NCBI RefSeq assembly: GCF_036077095.1
Contig: NZ_CP107960.1
Span: forward strand, 2,542,001-2,606,000
Direction: 5' to 3'
DNA: 64,000 nucleotides
DNA from: Streptomyces sp. NBC_00376
Lineage (GTDB): Bacteria > Actinomycetota > Actinomycetes > Streptomycetales > Streptomycetaceae
The notes beneath the pieces were generated by a model. That model did no database searches. It worked only from the letters and a program-made list of their open reading frames with translations, and had not been told where the DNA came from. The translations under genes were made by a program, and so were the position numbers. The stretch's first letter is position 1; the number at the start of each line of letters is the position of its first letter. Positions 1 through 9,441 of this stretch are shown one piece after another.

Positions 1-416
1 AGCCTGCGCAGCTTCCGGTCCTGGTTGTGGATGCTGGAGTTCGACAGCACCGCGTGCCGGAATCCGTCCGCGAGCAGATCCAGGGCCGGCAGCACGTCCG
101 GGAAGAGCGACCAGGCGGCCTCGTAGTGAGTCACGTGGCAAGCGAACCAGTCGTCGGCCTCGGCATCGTCCAGTGCCCGCGAAAGGAACTCCCTGACCCG
201 GTCCCGGCGCTGCCCCAGGAAGTCCGTCTCCCCGGCGGCGAACCGCGCCCAGTGCACGTCGGTCAGCTCCCGCCATGCGACGAGGGCCTGCTCGACGTTC
301 TCGTATCCGTCGGGCAGGCCCTCCTGTTCGAGGTGCTTGCGCATGCCGAAGCGGTCGGCATGGGTGTAGTCGAAGATCGTGTCGTCGATGTCCCAGAGCA
401 CGGCTCGGATGACCAT
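1..416 (-). CDS. HAD-family hydrolase, C-terminal part outside window
   Basis: Reading leftward from an ATG at 416, the protein opens with hydrophobic residues and DIDDT, the haloacid dehalogenase motif I that carries the nucleophilic Asp. About 120 residues on it shows SNSS, the motif II Ser/Thr region. The alpha-helical stretch between the motifs fits a C1-type cap, as in small-molecule phosphatases. Roughly 138 codons are visible and the frame is open at base 1, so motifs III and IV lie outside the window. It follows gltX on the same strand after about 260 bp that contain a hairpin. The substrate cannot be told from sequence. Confidence 0.85.
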   Translation of the reverse strand, partial: MVIRAVLWDIDDTIFDYTHADRFGMRKHLEQEGLPDGYENVEQALVAWRELTDVHWARFAAGETDFLGQRRDRVREFLSRALDDAEADDWFACHVTHYEAAWSLFPDVLPALDLLADGFRHAVLSNSSIHNQDRKLRR

Positions 417-622
417 GCGGCCAGGCTAGCGGTCACGCGCCGGGCACGGGAGGGCGTCGCGGTGCCCCCGGGTCCCGGCGGCCGGGATCACTTCACTCGC
501 GGTCGGGCGCGGTCGCGGCCTTGATCGTGGCCTGGGCGGCGCCTGGCAGCGCAGGGGCCTTGGCGTGGTCCGACGCCACGACCCCGGCTCTGCCACGGAG
601 TTGACGTCCGGCAGAAACGGCG

Positions 623-660
623 GAGGGGCGGCCGCCGGATGAACCGGTGGCCGCCCCCTC
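623..660 (-). terminator. Probable gltX terminator hairpin
   Basis: GAGGGGCGGCC pairs with GGCCGCCCCCTC across a short AT-containing loop with one bulged base, starting about 17 bp after the gltX stop. There is no good T-tract, which is usual for Streptomyces hairpins. The rest of 417-676 shows no gene I can support. Confidence 0.55.
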
Positions 661-676
661 GGGCGTCGTACGGGCG

Positions 677-2149
677 TTACGCGGCCAGCTTGGCCAGCGC
701 TGCGTCCACGCGGGCCAGGGTCTTCTCGCGGCCCAGGATCTCCAGGGACTCGAAGAGCGGCAGGCCGATGGTGCGGCCGGTGACCGCCACGCGGACCGGG
801 GCCTGGGCCTTGCCGAGCTTCAGGCCGTGCTCCTCGCCCGCGGTGAGGATGGCGTTCTTCAGCGCGTCGGCGTTCCACTCGGCGTCGGCCAGCTTGGCGC
901 GGGCCGTGGTCAGGAGGGCGTCGGAGCCCTCCTTCATCGCCTTGTTCCAGGACGCCTCGTCCGTCGCCGGCTCGTCGAGGAAGAGGAAGTCGACGTTGGC
1001 CGTGATGTCCGAGAGGACCGTGACGCGGGTCTGGGCGTGCGGGGCGATCTCCGCGAACTGCTCCGCGTCGAAGGACTCCGGGGCCCACGGGGCGAACGGG
1101 GCCTTCAGCCAGGGGCCGCAGGCCTCGGTGAACGCCTTCACGTCCATCTTGCGGATGTGCTCGGCGTTGATGTGCTCGCACTTCTTCAGGTCGAAGCGCG
1201 CCGGGTTGGCGTTGACGTCCCCGATGTCGAACGCGGCCACCATCTCGTCGATGGAGAAGATGTCGCGGTCCTCGGCGATGGACCAGCCCAGCAGGGAGAG
1301 GTAGTTGAGCAGCCCCTCGGGCAGGAAGCCGCGCTCGCGGTAGAGGTTGAGCGAGGCCTGCGGGTCGCGCTTGGAGAGCTTCTTGTTGCCCTCGCCCATG
1401 ACGTACGGCAGGTGGCCGAAGGCCGGGGTGTCCTTGGCGATGCCCAGCTCGATGAGCGCCTTGTACAGGGCGAGCTGACGCGGGGTGGAGGAGAGCAGGT
1501 CCTCGCCGCGCAGGACGTGGGTGATCTCCATCAGCGCGTCGTCGACCGGGTTGACCAGCGTGTAGAGCGGGGCGCCGTTGGCCCGGACGATGCCGTAGTC
1601 CGGCACGTTCTCCGGCTGGAAGGTCAGCTCGCCGCGGACCAGGTCGTTGAAGGTGAGCGCCTCGTCGGGCATCCGGAAGCGGACGATGGAGGTGCGGCCC
1701 TCGGCCTCGTAGGCGGCGATCTGCTCGGCGCTCAGCTCGCGGCAGTGGCCGTCGTAGCCGGACGGCTTGCCGGCGGCGCGGGCGGCGTCGCGGCGGGCGT
1801 CGAGCTCCTCGGTGGTGCAGTAGCAGTGGTACGCGTACCCGCCCGCGAGGAGCCTGTCGGCGACGTCCTTGTAGATGTCCATCCGCTGCGACTGGCGGTA
1901 CGGGGCGTGCGGGCCGCCGACCTCGGGGCCCTCGTCCCAGTCGAAGCCGAGCCAGCGCATGGACTCCAGGAGCTGGTTGTAGGAGTCCTCGGAGTCGCGG
2001 GCCGCGTCCGTGTCCTCGATGCGGAAGACCAGGGTGCCGCCGTGGTGCCGGGCGAAGGCCCAGTTGAACAGGGCGGTGCGGACCAGGCCCACGTGGGGGT
2101 TGCCGGTCGGGGAGGGACAGAAACGTACACGGACGGGTGCGTTAACCAC
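677..2149 (-). CDS. gltX: Glutamyl-tRNA synthetase
   Basis: Class I aminoacyl-tRNA synthetase that loads Glu onto tRNA-Glu; in actinobacteria it normally also mischarges tRNA-Gln for the GatCAB pathway. The 490-residue length is normal. Near the N-terminus, [11 protein letters not shown] is the HIGH-type ATP signature, and KLSKRD in mid-protein is the KMSKS-type loop. The start is GTG at 2149, inside the last codons of the upstream FAH-family gene (8-nt overlap GTGGTTAA), so the two are probably translationally coupled. A cytosolic housekeeping gene. Confidence 0.97.
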   Translation of the reverse strand: MVNAPVRVRFCPSPTGNPHVGLVRTALFNWAFARHHGGTLVFRIEDTDAARDSEDSYNQLLESMRWLGFDWDEGPEVGGPHAPYRQSQRMDIYKDVADRLLAGGYAYHCYCTTEELDARRDAARAAGKPSGYDGHCRELSAEQIAAYEAEGRTSIVRFRMPDEALTFNDLVRGELTFQPENVPDYGIVRANGAPLYTLVNPVDDALMEITHVLRGEDLLSSTPRQLALYKALIELGIAKDTPAFGHLPYVMGEGNKKLSKRDPQASLNLYRERGFLPEGLLNYLSLLGWSIAEDRDIFSIDEMVAAFDIGDVNANPARFDLKKCEHINAEHIRKMDVKAFTEACGPWLKAPFAPWAPESFDAEQFAEIAPHAQTRVTVLSDITANVDFLFLDEPATDEASWNKAMKEGSDALLTTARAKLADAEWNADALKNAILTAGEEHGLKLGKAQAPVRVAVTGRTIGLPLFESLEILGREKTLARVDAALAKLAA

Positions 2150-2918
2150 GCTTGATCACCTTGTTGGTGAGAGTGCCGATGCCTTCGATGGTGACGGCGA
2201 CCTCGTCGCCGACATGGAGGGGTCCGACCCCTGCGGGAGTGCCGGTGAGGATCACATCGCCCGGGAGCAGCGTCATGGCTTCCGTGATGTGGACGACCAG
2301 ATCCTCGATCGAGCGGATCATGTCGCTCGTACGGCCGAGTTGCCGTTGCTCTCCGTTGACCGTCGCCTGAATGGTGAGGTCGTGGGGGTCGAGGTCGGTC
2401 TCCACCCAGGGGCCGAGCGGGCAGGACGTGTCGAAGCCCTTGGCACGGGCCCACTGCTTCTCGCGCTTCTGGGCGTCGCGGGCGGTGACGTCATTGGCAC
2501 AGGTGTAGCCGAAGATGACGTCCTTGACCCGCTCGCGCGGAACTTCCCGGCACATGCGGCCGATGACCACGGCCAGTTCGGCCTCGTGGTGGAGTTCGTT
2601 GGAGAAGGAGGGGTACTCGATGGCGTCGCCGGAGCCGATCACCGAGGTGGTGGGCTTGAAGAAGGCGACGGGTACGTCCGGTACCTCGTTGCCCAGCTCC
2701 TTGGCGTGCTCCGCGTAGTTGCGGCCGATGGCCACGACCTTGTTGGGGAGCACGGGCGGCAGGAGGCGGACCTTGCTCAGCGGGACCTTGGTGCCGGAGA
2801 GCTCGAACTCGGCGTACGGGATGCCCTTGATGATGTCGAGGACGAGACCATCGGGCCCCTCGCCCTCGACGGCGCCGAAGGCGACATTGCCGTCGATGGA
2901 GAACCTGGCGATGCGCAC
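2142..2918 (-). CDS. Fumarylacetoacetate hydrolase-family protein
   Basis: A 258-residue FAH-fold enzyme of the single-domain type (acylpyruvase, 2-hydroxyhepta-dienoate isomerase and similar). The centre reads [15 protein letters not shown], then [21 protein letters not shown] with the metal-binding Glu pair, and [12 protein letters not shown]. The C-terminal [19 protein letters not shown] is the family signature. It probably binds Mg2+ and cleaves or decarboxylates a beta-diketo acid; the natural substrate is unknown. It is first in a two-gene unit with gltX, an arrangement I recall as common in actinobacteria. Start is ATG at 2918. Confidence 0.92.
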   Translation of the reverse strand: MRIARFSIDGNVAFGAVEGEGPDGLVLDIIKGIPYAEFELSGTKVPLSKVRLLPPVLPNKVVAIGRNYAEHAKELGNEVPDVPVAFFKPTTSVIGSGDAIEYPSFSNELHHEAELAVVIGRMCREVPRERVKDVIFGYTCANDVTARDAQKREKQWARAKGFDTSCPLGPWVETDLDPHDLTIQATVNGEQRQLGRTSDMIRSIEDLVVHITEAMTLLPGDVILTGTPAGVGPLHVGDEVAVTIEGIGTLTNKVIKRG

Positions 2919-3048
2919 GGGATGCTGTCGCCCCTCACTTGCTGGCTGAAGACTGACGCTCCAGGCTAACGCGTCGCCCGTCGGGAACCGCTCCGATTAC
3001 CGGGCGGCGCGGGTCACCCGACAGGCTCCGAGGGGGACGGCGTCCGTG

Positions 3049-3234
3049 CTACTCAGCGGCGGCGGTGACCGGGGCGACCATGAGGACGGTGCGCCGGGGG
3101 TTGGCCGTCTGGGTGGGCAGGTCCACGGCGTGCTCCGGCTGCTCCGGCGTCCGCGGCCCGACGGCGCCGTCGAGGTGCGCCAGCGTGGTGCGCCGGGGGT
3201 TGGCAATGTTGCGGAACATCATCGTCGTCTTCAT
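3049..3234 (-). CDS. Small 61-residue protein with two ANPRRT repeats
   Basis: ATG at 3234 opens a 61-residue reading frame starting MKTTMMFRN. It contains the same element twice, IANPRRTTL near the N-terminus and TANPRRTVL near the C-terminus, joined by a Pro/Glu-rich linker TPEQPEHAVDLPTQ. There is no signal peptide or membrane segment. No strong Shine-Dalgarno is visible. I believe similar short proteins occur in other Streptomyces next to gltX, but that is from memory. The internal repetition argues that the frame is real. Function unknown. A Crp-type palindrome lies about 130 bp upstream. Confidence 0.5.
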   Translation of the reverse strand: MKTTMMFRNIANPRRTTLAHLDGAVGPRTPEQPEHAVDLPTQTANPRRTVLMVAPVTAAAE

Positions 3235-3363
3235 CTGCCGTTCGGACCCTGTCGGTACGGGCGCCGCCCGGAGGGGCGCCGGTTGTCGGATTTGCCATCC
3301 CTGTAAAGGGTCAGGCTAAACATCCGATTCCCTCCGGAAGCCCGGAAGAGACGACGATCATCA

Positions 3364-3379
3364 TGTGAGTTTGCTCACG
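3364..3379. promoter_or_regulatory. Crp-type palindrome
   Basis: TGTGAGTTTGCTCACG fits the TGTGA-N6-TCAC(A) half-site layout of Crp/Fnr regulators, with a complete GTGA...TCAC pair. It lies between the minus-strand small gene (start 3234) and the plus-strand cvnA1 (start 3813), so it could serve either. Binding is inferred from the pattern only. The remainder of 3235-3812, a 578-bp gap, is relatively AT-rich for this genome; I see no further gene in it and take it to be promoter DNA for the conservon. Confidence 0.4.
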
Positions 3380-3812
3380 AACCGACAGACAATTCCCCCA
3401 TTCCAGGCGGCCGATCACGTCGACAGAAACGGACATTACGTAACTGAATCAGCCATTCCGCTCCTGATCATGTCGACTGGGACACCTCTTACGCTTCGTC
3501 GGTTCGCCGGTAATCATCCGTTTTATCCGTGATCACGCTCCACTGCTTGTTACTCAGTCATCACAACGCGTCACCCAGGTCACAGCCCGGCACGGGGCCC
3601 TTGTTGGAGATCCGGCACTGTGCTGGAATTCCACGCACCGCCGCGGGTTTCAAGCCGGCGCGCAGGGGCGCAACGGAGCGCCGAGTGGCGGCGGGAAGGG
3701 GAAGGACGCCGGTCACTCACGACCACCATGGGGCGGGTACAACGCCCCACGACGCCGACACCGTCCGACCGCCCAGCGCGGGGGGACGCCTGGTCCAGAG
3801 GTTGCGACGCTA

Positions 3813-6800
3813 GTGCAGGGACGTTTCAAGAGGGATGGCAGCGCTGCGGCGGAGCGGGAGCCGCACGGCGGGACCGACCGCGGCTCCTCGGCCCAGCACG
3901 CCCAGAACCCCGGGCCTGCCGCGGCCGGCGACAGCGGCGACCGTGCTCAGCGACCCGGTGCCGCGGCGAACGGTGACGTCGATCCGATCTCGTCGCTCAA
4001 GTCCCGGGGGCCCGTCAGCACCGGCTCGCGAGTCGCGCTTCGCAACTGGCGCATCAGCACCCGTCTGGTCTCCCTGCTCGCCCTTCCCGTGGTCGCCGCG
4101 ACCACGCTGGGTGGTCTGCGGATCAACGAGTCCATGAGCGACATCCAGCAGCTGGATCACATGCAGTTGCTGACGAACATGACGAAGCAGGCGACGTCGC
4201 TCGCCCAGGCGCTCCAGCAGGAGCGAGACCAGTCGGCCGGTCCGCTGGCCAACGGGGTGAAGGCCGACGACTTCAAGGTCACCGAGCCCCGCAAGAAGAC
4301 CGACCGGGCGAAGACCGCCTTCCTCGACGCGACGACCTCGATCGGCGACCCCTCCGGCGACGAGGCCCTCGAAGGCATCTTCGCCAGCGTCACCCAGATC
4401 GCGAGCCAGCTCGCCGAGATCCGTGACATCCGCAAGGCGGCGTACGTCAAGGGCAGCCCGAGTCTTCAGACCGTCGACCAGTACAGCCAGCTGATCACCT
4501 CGCTGCTGAGCCTCTCGCAGGACATGGCGCAGGCGACCAGCAACTCGGAGATGATCAAGCGGACCCGGGCGCTGGCGGCCTTCTCCTCCGCCAAGGAGTA
4601 CGCCTCGGTCCAGCGCGCGATCATCGCCGCGGCCCTGCCCGGCGGGAACAACAAGCAGCCGCACCTCGACGAGAACGACAAGCAGTTCGGCCGCGCCGCG
4701 CTGCGCAAGGAGCGGTCGGCGCTCACCTCCTTCAAGGCCGTGTACAAGGCGACCGGCAACAACGCCGACGAGCTGACCGCCACGCTCGACGAGGGCAACC
4801 CCGAGATCAAGGCCGCCGACGCCTACGCCAGGAAGGTGCTGGAGAGCCCCGGGGGCATGTCCGGCACCGCGCGGCGTTCCTACCTGGACTGGTACGACCA
4901 GAGCTCGACCAAGATCCAGGCGATGAAGACCATCGAGGAGACCCTCCTCAGCGACATGGAGGGCAAGGCCCGCGAGCTCCGCGACGAGTCGAAGCGCGAA
5001 GCGATCATCAGCGGTGCGCTCATCCTGCTGGTGCTCGGTGTCTCGCTGGTCGGTGCCTTCGTCGTCGCCCGGTCGATGATCCGTTCGCTGCGGCGGCTGC
5101 AGGACACGGCCACCCGCGTCGCCCAGGACCGGCTGCCCGAGCTCGTCAAGCAGCTCTCCGAGGCCGACCCGCAGGACGTGGACACCTCGGTCGAGTCCGT
5201 CGGTGTGCACTCCCGGGACGAGATCGGCCAGGTGGCCGCGGCCTTCGACGACGTGCACCGCGAGGCCGTCCGTCTCGCCGCCGAGCAGGCCCTGCTCCGG
5301 GGCAACGTCAACGCGATGTTCACCAACCTCTCGCGCCGCAGCCAGGGCCTCATCCAGCGTCAGCTCTCGCTCATCTCCGAACTGGAGTCGCGCGAGGCCG
5401 ACCCGGACCAGCTCTCCTCGCTCTTCAAGCTCGACCACCTCGCGACCCGTATGCGCCGTAACGGCGAGAACCTCCTCGTCCTCGCGGGCGAGGAGCCGGG
5501 CCGCCGGTGGACCCGCCCCGTCCCCCTGGTCGACGTGCTCCGTGCCGCCGCCTCCGAGGTGGAGCAGTACGAGCGCATCGAACTGGCCGCGGTGCCCGCC
5601 ACCGAGGTGGCCGGCCGCGTGGTCAACGACCTCGTGCACCTGCTCGCCGAGCTGCTGGAGAACGCCACGTCGTTCTCCTCGCCCCAGACCAAGGTCCGGG
5701 TCACCGGTCACGCGCTGCCCGACGGGCGGGTGCTGGTCGAGATCCACGACACCGGCATCGGCCTCTCCCCCGAGGACCTCGCCGCGATCAACGAGCGGCT
5801 CGCCTCGCCGCCCACCGTGGACGTCTCGGTCTCCCGCCGCATGGGTCTGTTCGTGGTCGGCCGGCTGTCCCTGCGTCACGGCATCCGGATCCAGCTGCGG
5901 CCCTCCGACTCCGGCGGCACGACCGCGCTGGTCATGCTGCCCGTCGATGTCGCGCACGGCGGCAAGCAGCCGGCTCCCAAGCAGGCTCCCGGACAGCAGT
6001 CCGGCGCCCCGGGCGGTCTGCTCGGCGGTGGCCCGGGGGGCCCGGGCAACGACTCCCGTCCCGGCCTCGGCGGCCCCGCCTCGGGCCCGGCGGGCCGTCT
6101 CGCCTCGGGTCCCGGCGCCTCGCGCGGTCAGGTCGGTGCGGGCTCCGCGCCGCGTGCCGCGCTGCCCTCGCGCGACGGCGGCCCCCGCCACCAGGCTGGC
6201 CAGCCGAACCAGCAGGGCCAGCAGAACGCCGGCTTCCAGTCCGCCGGGCTGTCCGGCACCGGGCCGCAGGACGCCTCCCGCCCGGAGCCGCAGCGTCAGG
6301 GCGGCGGCCTCGCCGGTGCCTTCGGCAACGGTGCCCGCCTCGGCGCCCGCGGCCAGGGCGACGGACCGGGCCGTACGGATTCGGGCCGTCCCGACCTGTT
6401 CGGCCAGAACCGCCTGGGTTCGGACCGTCAGGACCAGCACCGCCAGGACCAGCACCGCCAGGGCCAGGACCAGAACGGTCCGCAGGGCCGCCCGAACGGC
6501 CCCTCCCCGTGGCAGCCGTCCCAGCCGCAGCAGGCCCGGCAGAACCCGGCCGGCCAGGACGGCCCCGGCCGTCAGCTGCCCCCGGTCGGCGGCCCCCGTG
6601 CCGAGCTGCCCGGCGGCAACCCGCAGCCGCAGCGTCCGCAGACCACCAGCTGGGGCACCGAGGAGCCGTCCGCGCCGCGGCACACTCCGCTGGACGCCCC
6701 GCGCGGTCACGAGGACCCCGAGTCCACCGGCCAGTTCCAGCGGCCGATGAACCCGCCGCTCACGCCGCGGGCGCCCATGGACGACCGGCAGGGCCCCGGC

Positions 6801-7568
6801 TCCACCGCCGAGTTCGCCCGCCCGGACTTCTCGGCCCCGGCCCCGCAGTCCTACGGCTCGCAGAACCCGTCCGCGCAGGACCCGGCGAGCACCGCGCAGT
6901 TCGCCCGCCCCGACTTCGGCCAGCCGCAGCCCGCACGGGCGCAGGACCAGGGCCTACCGGCACCGCGCCGGGGCGGCCGGGAGGACGAGGACTTCGGTGC
7001 CCCGCGGACGCCCGCCGGTGACGCGCAGTACCGTCCGGTCCTGCCGGCGCAGCCGCAGCCCGAGGCGCTGCCTCCGGCGGCCGGCCCCGGGGACGGTCGT
7101 ACCCCGCTGTACGACACCCTGGAGACGAACTGGTTCCACGGCCCGCAGCAGGGCGGCCAGCAGCCGCCCGCCGAGCCGCAGTCGCCCACGTCCCTCCCCC
7201 AGCGGCCGACCGCCCCGGGGGCTCCCGCGGCGCCGCGCCGCGACGGAGGCGACGCCGACGGCACCACAAGTTCCTGGCGCCCCTCGCCGAACGACGAACT
7301 CGTGCGGCAGGCGGAGCGGGTCAAGAAGCCCGCGGCAGGCGGAGTCACCACCTCCGGACTGCCGCGCCGAGTGCCTCGCGCCAACCTGGTGCCGGGCACC
7401 GCACAGCAGCAGAACCATCAGTCCGGTCCTCAGGTGTCACGTGCCCCCGACGATGTACGCGGGCGGTTGACCAATCTCCGCCGGGGCATCCAGCAAGGGC
7501 GGCAGGCCAACAACAGCCAGTCGACCGGCAGTTTCCCACTCGGCCCCACTCACCAGCAGGAGCGTTAG
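3813..7568 (+). CDS. cvnA: CvnA-type sensor kinase-like protein, conservon copy 1
   Basis: First gene of a conservon (cvnABCD), the membrane sensor of a GPCR-like actinobacterial switch. After about 85 residues comes a transmembrane segment (LLALPVVAATTLGG), then a helical extracytoplasmic NIT-like sensor, a second membrane segment (ISGALILLVLGVSLVGAFVVA), HAMP, a DHp-like helix (LDHLATRMRRNGENLL) and an HATPase domain with LLAELLENATSFSS and DTGIGLSPED. A long Pro/Gln/Gly-rich cytoplasmic tail of over 450 residues ends in LPRRVPRANLVPGTA and LRRGIQQGR, also seen in copy 2. A short QDQHR repeat lies near residues 870-890. The start is GTG at 3813; the ribosome site is weak. The stop at 7568 touches cvnB1. 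Confidence 0.92.
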   Translation: MQGRFKRDGSAAAEREPHGGTDRGSSAQHAQNPGPAAAGDSGDRAQRPGAAANGDVDPISSLKSRGPVSTGSRVALRNWRISTRLVSLLALPVVAATTLGGLRINESMSDIQQLDHMQLLTNMTKQATSLAQALQQERDQSAGPLANGVKADDFKVTEPRKKTDRAKTAFLDATTSIGDPSGDEALEGIFASVTQIASQLAEIRDIRKAAYVKGSPSLQTVDQYSQLITSLLSLSQDMAQATSNSEMIKRTRALAAFSSAKEYASVQRAIIAAALPGGNNKQPHLDENDKQFGRAALRKERSALTSFKAVYKATGNNADELTATLDEGNPEIKAADAYARKVLESPGGMSGTARRSYLDWYDQSSTKIQAMKTIEETLLSDMEGKARELRDESKREAIISGALILLVLGVSLVGAFVVARSMIRSLRRLQDTATRVAQDRLPELVKQLSEADPQDVDTSVESVGVHSRDEIGQVAAAFDDVHREAVRLAAEQALLRGNVNAMFTNLSRRSQGLIQRQLSLISELESREADPDQLSSLFKLDHLATRMRRNGENLLVLAGEEPGRRWTRPVPLVDVLRAAASEVEQYERIELAAVPATEVAGRVVNDLVHLLAELLENATSFSSPQTKVRVTGHALPDGRVLVEIHDTGIGLSPEDLAAINERLASPPTVDVSVSRRMGLFVVGRLSLRHGIRIQLRPSDSGGTTALVMLPVDVAHGGKQPAPKQAPGQQSGAPGGLLGGGPGGPGNDSRPGLGGPASGPAGRLASGPGASRGQVGAGSAPRAALPSRDGGPRHQAGQPNQQGQQNAGFQSAGLSGTGPQDASRPEPQRQGGGLAGAFGNGARLGARGQGDGPGRTDSGRPDLFGQNRLGSDRQDQHRQDQHRQGQDQNGPQGRPNGPSPWQPSQPQQARQNPAGQDGPGRQLPPVGGPRAELPGGNPQPQRPQTTSWGTEEPSAPRHTPLDAPRGHEDPESTGQFQRPMNPPLTPRAPMDDRQGPGSTAEFARPDFSAPAPQSYGSQNPSAQDPASTAQFARPDFGQPQPARAQDQGLPAPRRGGREDEDFGAPRTPAGDAQYRPVLPAQPQPEALPPAAGPGDGRTPLYDTLETNWFHGPQQGGQQPPAEPQSPTSLPQRPTAPGAPAAPRRDGGDADGTTSSWRPSPNDELVRQAERVKKPAAGGVTTSGLPRRVPRANLVPGTAQQQNHQSGPQVSRAPDDVRGRLTNLRRGIQQGRQANNSQSTGSFPLGPTHQQER

Positions 7569-7991
7569 TTGAGCCCGATGAGTCAGGCCGCGCAGAATCT
7601 GAACTGGTTGATCACCAACTTCGTGGACAACACCCCCGGGGTGTCGCACACGGTGGTGGTCTCCGCCGACGGACTCCTGCTGGCCATGTCCGAAGGATTC
7701 CCCCGTGACCGCGCCGACCAGCTGGCGGCCGTCGCCTCCGGGCTCACCTCGCTGACCGCGGGTGCCTCCCGGATCTTCGAAGGCGGCGCCGTCAGCCAGA
7801 CCGTGGTGGAGATGGAACGCGGGTTCCTCTTCCTGATGTCCATCTCGGACGGCTCCTCACTGGCCGTTCTCGCCCACCCGGACGCCGACATCGGTCTGGT
7901 CGGGTACGAGATGGCCCTGCTGGTCGACCGTGCGGGCAGCGTCCTCACCCCCGACCTCCGTGCCGAACTCCAGGGCAGCCTGCTCCACTAG
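7569..7991 (+). CDS. cvnB: CvnB roadblock/LC7 protein, conservon copy 1
   Basis: A 140-residue Roadblock/LC7 (MglB-like) protein expected to associate with the CvnD GTPase. Typical features are NWLITNFVDNTPGVSHTVVVSADGLLLAMSEG and the later MSISDGSSLAVLAHPDADIGLVGYEM. The frame opens with TTG at 7569 immediately after the cvnA1 stop, preceded by AGGAG; the next in-frame ATG is at 7578. Copy 2 has GTG at the matching place, so I keep the upstream start. Residues differ from copy 2 at only three places: Ser/Asn, Leu/Ile and a C-terminal His/Asn. Confidence 0.92.
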   Translation: MSPMSQAAQNLNWLITNFVDNTPGVSHTVVVSADGLLLAMSEGFPRDRADQLAAVASGLTSLTAGASRIFEGGAVSQTVVEMERGFLFLMSISDGSSLAVLAHPDADIGLVGYEMALLVDRAGSVLTPDLRAELQGSLLH

Positions 7992-8124
7992 GCGGCCACG
8001 GATCGATGACAGACTCGATTGCCCCAGGTAATGCCCGTATCCCTCACCCGTCAGGCCGCTTAGAGCCCCCCACCGGCCCCTTCAGACGGCAAGCCGACGT
8101 ACTGCTGTCACGCCCGGAGGATTC

Positions 8125-8532
8125 ATGACCCCGCCACCCGCCTCACCCGATCCGTACGGCGCATTGCACCACGCGTCGTACGAAGGTGAAGGCGACCAGC
8201 CACTGGTCCGCCCGTACGCCATGACCGGTGGCCGGACCCGGCCCCGCTATCAGCTCGCCATAGAGGCACTGGTCTCCACCACGGCCGACCCCGCGCATCT
8301 GGGGACCCTGCTCCCCGAGCACCAGCGGATCTGCCACCTCTGCCGTGAGGTGAAGTCGGTGGCCGAGGTGTCGGCGCTGCTGTCGATGCCGCTCGGTGTG
8401 GCCCGGATTCTCGTCGCGGACCTGGCGGAAGCCGGCATGGTGGCCATCCACCAGCCGGGCAATGGAGAGGCCGGCGGCGCGCCGGATGTGACACTGCTCG
8501 AAAGGGTGCTCAGTGGACTTCGCAAGCTCTAG
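8125..8532 (+). CDS. cvnC: CvnC DUF742 protein, conservon copy 1
   Basis: A 135-residue DUF742 protein, the third conservon component. The hallmark is LVRPYAMTGGRTRPRYQLAIEALVSTT followed by a winged-helix-like region (HQRICHLCREVKSVAEVSALLSMPLGVARILVADLAEAG) ending LLERVLSGLRKL. GGAGG precedes the ATG at 8125. The last 20 nt overlap cvnD1, implying coupled translation. Compared with copy 2 it lacks the 70-residue Pro/Gln-rich N-terminal extension. Confidence 0.92.
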   Translation: MTPPPASPDPYGALHHASYEGEGDQPLVRPYAMTGGRTRPRYQLAIEALVSTTADPAHLGTLLPEHQRICHLCREVKSVAEVSALLSMPLGVARILVADLAEAGMVAIHQPGNGEAGGAPDVTLLERVLSGLRKL

Positions 8533-9094
8533 CGGCGGTGCGGCCCGCGCCACCACCTCGGCGAAGATCGTGGTGGCCGGGGGCTTCGGCGTGGGCAAGA
8601 CCACGTTCGTAGGTGCCGTCTCGGAGATCAACCCGTTGCGTACGGAGGCCGTGATGACGTCCGCGTCCGCGGGCATCGACGACCTGACGCACACCGGGGG
8701 CAAGACGACGACGACCGTCGCCATGGACTTCGGTCGCATCACCCTGGACCAGGACCTGATCCTGTACCTCTTCGGTACGCCCGGTCAGGACCGTTTCTGG
8801 TTCATGTGGGACGACCTGGTCCGCGGCGCCATCGGCGCCGTCGTCCTCGTCGACACCCGCCGCCTCGCCGACTGCTTCCCCGCCGTCGACTACTTCGAGA
8901 ACAGCGGCCTCCCGTTCGTCATCGCCCTCAACGGCTTCGACGGACACCAGCCCTACACCCCCGACGAGGTCCGCGAAGCCCTCCAGATCGGCCCCGACAC
9001 GCCGATCATCACGACGGACGCGCGGCACCGCGCGGACGCCAAGAGCGGTCTGATCACGCTCGTGGAGCACGCCCTCATGGCCCGGCTCAAGTAG
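8513..9094 (+). CDS. cvnD: CvnD GTPase, conservon copy 1
   Basis: A 193-residue small GTPase of the conservon type. The P-loop is GGFGVGKT at residues 23-30, the DxxG switch is replaced by LFGTPGQDRFW as in this family, and ALNGFDG stands at the guanine-recognition position. The GTG start at 8513 lies inside cvnC1. The protein differs from copy 2 at about five positions, and a 257-bp block (8738-8994) is identical at DNA level to 14003-14259. Confidence 0.94.
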   Translation: MDFASSSGGAARATTSAKIVVAGGFGVGKTTFVGAVSEINPLRTEAVMTSASAGIDDLTHTGGKTTTTVAMDFGRITLDQDLILYLFGTPGQDRFWFMWDDLVRGAIGAVVLVDTRRLADCFPAVDYFENSGLPFVIALNGFDGHQPYTPDEVREALQIGPDTPIITTDARHRADAKSGLITLVEHALMARLK

Positions 9095-9249
9095 TCACAA
9101 GTCGGTATTGCCATACGGTAGTTACCGTAGTCGGACGGGGGTGGACTGTGTCCTTTGACACGATCCACCCCCGTGTTCATAACGTTTCGAAAGAGAATTA
9201 CCCTGCGTTCGACACCCGACGCATCCGAACGGTGCCGCTGCGCTCACAT

Positions 9250-9281
9250 GAGCCCCGCCTTTTGGCGGGGCTCGTTCTTTA
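9250..9281 (+). terminator. Conservon 1 terminator
   Basis: A perfect 10-bp stem GAGCCCCGCC / GGCGGGGCTC with a TTTT loop (9250-9273), followed by GTTCTTTAT. It separates the two conservons, which suggests that copy 2 has its own promoter in 9282-9441. Confidence 0.85.
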
Positions 9282-9441
9282 TGCCCGTTTTATCCGAGGT
9301 CTGCGCCACTCGGAATGGCAGATTCCGACTGTTTGGAACGCGACCGGTCGCCGTGCTGGAATTCGTCGAACTCCCGAGTAGTACGGCCCTGAACGAAATA
9401 CGGCACAACGTAGGTGCCGACGCCGAGAGGTTGTTGGTCGA

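Noticed and set aside
420..676. Possible tRNA next to gltX, as is often seen in actinobacteria
   Set aside because: No cloverleaf arms or TTCGAATC-type T-loop in this gap; if tRNAs are present they lie beyond the left edge.
3810..6710. 966-codon open frame on the minus strand across cvnA1
   Set aside because: It lies antisense to a well-supported CvnA, has Gly/Arg/Val-rich low-complexity protein and no domain; an artefact of high third-position GC.
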